64,000 bases of DNA from Williamsia limnetica (GTDB lineage Bacteria > Actinomycetota > Actinomycetes > Mycobacteriales > Mycobacteriaceae): positions 1-64,000 of the forward strand of contig NZ_QJSP01000007.1 of the NCBI RefSeq assembly GCF_003217475.1, in the 5' to 3' direction. Shown piece by piece: positions 62,601 through 64,000 of this stretch. The position numbers and the translations under genes are program-made. The notes under the pieces are model-generated. The model searched no databases. It saw only the letters and a list, made by a program, of their open reading frames with translations, and was not told where the DNA came from. Within the stretch, counting starts at the first letter, position 1. Every line of letters starts with the position of its first letter.

Positions 62601-63122
62601 CCGCAAGATCTGCTGGGTGCCGTCGGGCAGGATCTGCGCACGCAACATCGGGTGTGCGGCCGCGAGTCCGCCGATCGCCGCGCGGAGTGATTCGGGGTCT
62701 ACGTCCGAGCCGTCGAATTCGACGTAGAGGTGGGCCGCGACTCCACCCAGATCCTGCCCGGCCGACCGGCCGATCCAATACGCGTGTTGCATCGGGGCCA
62801 ACTCGAATGCCTCGTCCGGCACCGAAGTGGTCGACGGCGCAGCAGCTTCCGCGACGGTGGACTCCGGGGGCACCCCGATGATCTCTGCCCATGCCGCCAC
62901 GGTGGGCGCTGCGGCCAACTGGGCGAAGTTCACATCGTGACCGCGTTTGCGCCAGGACCCGGCTATCTTCATCATCCGGATCGAGTCCAGCCCCAATCCG
63001 ATCAGATCGGCATCGAGGGCGACCTCGTCCGTAGCCATCGCCAGCTGCGCGGCGACCTGTTCACGGATCTGAGTCAGTCCCAATGCATCCGGTGCTTGAC
63101 CACTCACGACGTTCTTCCTCAT
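59622..63122 (-). CDS. mbtB: Siderophore NRPS, ArCP-Cy-A-PCP (MbtB-like)
   Basis: A 1166-residue synthetase. An aryl-carrier domain (LIGLGLDSIRMM, Ser near residue 49) accepts salicylate. The cyclisation domain (about 110-520) has DMIAGDAMS, the DxxxxDxxS motif that replaces HHxxxDG. The adenylation domain (about 560-1020) has FTSGSTGIPKGV, EFDLSIYDIFG, GGTTETAI, YRTGDLARY and the catalytic SNGKLD. The last carrier domain (LGGDSVLATTL) is near 1090. Unlike some MbtB proteins there is no thioesterase at the end. It should make a salicyl-oxazoline or -thiazoline from Ser, Thr or Cys. It starts 1 bp after the exporter permease stop. Confidence 0.92.
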   Translation of the reverse strand: MRKNVVSGQAPDALGLTQIREQVAAQLAMATDEVALDADLIGLGLDSIRMMKIAGSWRKRGHDVNFAQLAAAPTVAAWAEIIGVPPESTVAEAAAPSTTSVPDEAFELAPMQHAYWIGRSAGQDLGGVAAHLYVEFDGSDVDPESLRAAIGGLAAAHPMLRAQILPDGTQQILRAPGREVFAVVDLRDLSDGDLEERLQAIRDTKSHQVLPISDGQVFDVTLSLLPEKKTRLHVDVDMIAGDAMSYRTMLADLAALYRGVAVSAVDFSYRDYLAWRDANPDPARDRDRDWWHDRLPELPAAPSLPLVPQSQRTDENRVVRHHHWIDADAKAALAAAAQERGVTMAMALASVFAESIARWSSAPRFLLNLPLFHREPAHPDVDRLVGDFTTSVLLDVDASAPTTIVERARQIQKTMHANGSHASYSGLEVLRDLGRFRGEQVLAPVVYTSAINLGELFSDEVVSTFGEPGWIVSQGPQVLLDAQVTELRGGLLLNWDVRESAFCPGVIDAMFAQYRGAVDRLTMSAAAWEADTTGHLPLDQRATRDSVNATDFPTSDDVLHEGFFRWAAATPEAPAIRFDIDGMLTYREVSARALAVAGALRDAGVRVGQAVAVQLPKGPEQIIATLGILAAGGTYVPVAHDQPAARRAHILTVGDVVAWLGVDATSGQQPDAMVTLSYADAVGHRDPLAAAVIPHREAPAYVLFTSGSTGIPKGVQVPHRAVMNTIEDLHHRFAVTAADSALLVSNLEFDLSIYDIFGLWGVGGTVVTLTDAQRANPDTWVDLIERHSVTLLACVPSLLDMLLNATPAGSTALISVRAVFLGGDWVGVDLPRRMAALSPGVRVAGLGGTTETAIHATICETVDPPDHWAAVPYGVPLHNVQCRVVDAAGNDCPDWVAGELWIGGAGVALGYRNDPERTADRFVRQSGQNWYRTGDLARYWPDGCLEFLGRADHQVKIRGYRVELGEVEGALRLLPGVHRAVASVITSAAPKLVAAVSPEQGAELDHGAVLDGLRELLPGYMIPGHLMIIEAFPITSNGKLDRRAVQTLLESGDGESVFEAPETAVERALALIVGELLDVDAVGRGDDFFSLGGDSVLATTLIARIREWLDAPQAGVADVFSGRTVAAIAERLKVSDNSGDRLERVAEMYLDVLALDDDELSELVSE

Positions 63123-63123
63123 C

Positions 63124-63933
63124 TCAGCTGTTCTCTGCAGCTCTGCGATAGCCTCTGACGGCCAGCCCACCGAACACCGCGGTCATACCCGCGACCCACA
63201 ACAGGGTCAGCGCCAAGGGCGCCGCGATTGCACCACCGGCGGTGAGCCCCGACATCGTGTCGATGGCCGGACTCATCGGCTGGTACCGGACGACCGGTTG
63301 CAACCACCCGGGATACTCGGTGACCGGTACGAATCCGCTGTTGAAGAAGAGCATCAACAGGAACAGCGCACCCAGGTGGGTGACAATCTGTTTGCCGGAC
63401 GAGACCGTGGCGAGCGCAACGACGAGTACTGCCCAGCCCAGGGAGCACAGCATCGCCACGCCGATGGCCGCCACCCCGAGTGCGACTCCCTGCTCGAACC
63501 GGAATCCCATGGGGATGGCCACCACGAACAGGACGATGGTGCCGATCCCGGTACGGGCGATCTCCGCCAGCATCCGTCCGGTGATGAAACCGATGCGCGG
63601 CACCGGCAACGTCCACAGCCGTCCGAGCAGACCACTCTCACGTTCGGCGGTCAGACTCAATCCCGTCGAGATGGTCCCGAACATGGTGCCGACCAACGCG
63701 ACGAGCCCGACATTGCCGTACACGCTGTCGCCGCCACCCATCGCGGTGACCGTCTCGCCGAGGACCAGCTGGAACATGACGAGCAGAAAGGCGGGAAAGA
63801 CGACCGCCTGCACCACGACCGCGGGATCACGGGACCACGCTCGCAGCAAAGCGATGGCGTGCACCGCGCTCTGGGTTCCGAGACCGACGCGGCGCCGGTG
63901 CACGTCCGGTGGAGCCGCCTGCGCCTGACTCAT
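63124..63933 (-). CDS. ABC-2 type transporter permease, DrrB-like (siderophore export candidate)
   Basis: A 269-residue membrane protein with six hydrophobic spans. Typical ABC-2 features are an N-terminal cytoplasmic helix (VHAIALLRAWSRDPAVVVQA), LVGTMFGTISTGLSLTAERE, SGLLGRLWTLPVPR and the FFNSGFVPVTEYPGWLQPVV motif. Antibiotic-export permeases of the DrrB family look like this. Its start overlaps the stop of another such gene, and its stop abuts the MbtB-like start, so export of the siderophore is the natural reading. Confidence 0.88.
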   Translation of the reverse strand: MSQAQAAPPDVHRRRVGLGTQSAVHAIALLRAWSRDPAVVVQAVVFPAFLLVMFQLVLGETVTAMGGGDSVYGNVGLVALVGTMFGTISTGLSLTAERESGLLGRLWTLPVPRIGFITGRMLAEIARTGIGTIVLFVVAIPMGFRFEQGVALGVAAIGVAMLCSLGWAVLVVALATVSSGKQIVTHLGALFLLMLFFNSGFVPVTEYPGWLQPVVRYQPMSPAIDTMSGLTAGGAIAAPLALTLLWVAGMTAVFGGLAVRGYRRAAENS

Positions 63934-64000
63934 CGACTCGCCGCCCGATGACCGACGACGAGCGCGGCCACGGCCCCGGCGAGCAGCAAACCGATCGCCC
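63930..64000 (-). CDS. C-terminal end of a second ABC-2 type permease (partial)
   Basis: The frame entering from the right edge encodes 22 residues (AIGLLLAGAVAALVVGHRAA, then Ser-Arg) and stops at 63930-63932, overlapping the next ATG by 3 bases. A single final helix with a basic end fits the end of a DrrB/DrrC-like permease. The ATPase gene would then lie outside the window. Confidence 0.6.
   Translation of the reverse strand, partial: AIGLLLAGAVAALVVGHRAASR

Noticed and set aside
1-64000. tRNA, rRNA, riboswitch or phage attachment sites
   Set aside because: None could be recognised by eye. In particular, no cobalamin riboswitch was evident ahead of the ethanolamine genes. A covariance-model search would be needed to exclude them.

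Overview
The window looks like chromosomal DNA of a mycolic-acid actinomycete, most likely Gordonia or a close relative (Williamsia, Rhodococcus, Nocardia). The genus is inference. The grounds are very high GC with GTG/TTG starts, many 1-4 bp gene overlaps, a mycobactin/nocobactin-type siderophore locus, and a gene order that follows the M. tuberculosis block Rv0427c-Rv0438c from memory (xthA, GNAT, def, DUF3263, virR, sodC, GCS2, CDC48-type ATPase, pssA, psd, moeA2). No tRNA, rRNA or CRISPR was seen, and no gene-free stretch exceeds 300 bp. The longest is 16994-17285, about 290 bp, upstream of mrpA.

Left arm (1-9700). A transposase tail sits at the edge. Next is a four-gene ferric-siderophore ABC importer (lipoprotein, two FecCD permeases, ATPase; minus strand) behind a probable IdeR/DtxR iron box, then an AraC regulator and a TetR regulator. 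The TetR gene is divergent from a small operon of two acyl-CoA dehydrogenases (probably one heteromer) and an SRPBCC protein. A HAD-family phosphatase follows.

Middle (9800-35700). An M20 peptidase is followed by moeA, psd, pssA and a two-AAA-domain CDC48-like ATPase. A complete Mrp Na+/H+ antiporter operon (mrpA with fused B part, then C, D, E, F, G) and an ABC1/AarF kinase come next. Then come GCS2 ligase (no canonical start codon), sodC, virR-like, DUF3263, def and GNAT. An accessory stretch holds a Cys-type phosphatase, a conserved hypothetical with possible operator repeats, and ethanolamine utilisation genes (permease, eutB, eutC). xthA and a MarR regulator close it.

Right arm (36200-64000). 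This is an iron-acquisition region. From 36.2 to 39.6 kb, an iron box lies between a tiny one-TM protein and an operon of siderophore-interacting flavoprotein, siderophore-binding lipoprotein and SagB-like flavin oxidase. After an EamA-like transporter and an array of palindromes comes the biosynthetic locus on the minus strand. In order of transcription it holds ABC-2 exporter permeases (one cut by the window end), ArCP-Cy-A-PCP NRPS (MbtB-like), lysine N6-hydroxylase (MbtG-like), thioesterase, ketosynthase (MbtC-like), AT-KR-ACP (MbtD-like), an Mtb12-like one-TM protein behind another iron box, and two large NRPSs (MbtE- and MbtF-like). A lysine N-acyltransferase (MbtK-like) lies on the plus strand. 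Together they should build a hydroxyaryl-oxazoline/thiazoline-N-acyl-N-hydroxylysine-hydroxyacyl-cyclic hydroxylysine siderophore, to be exported, reimported by the binding-protein ABC system, and reduced by the SIP protein. Salicylate synthase, salicyl-AMP ligase and MbtH are not in the window and probably lie beyond 64 kb.

The most unusual points are: an NRPS with a badly eroded second adenylation domain; a 24-bp minisatellite inside another adenylation domain; a SagB-type azoline oxidase beside a Cy-domain siderophore pathway; a pair of membrane-anchor paralogues each beside an iron box; and a GCS2 gene without a normal start codon.
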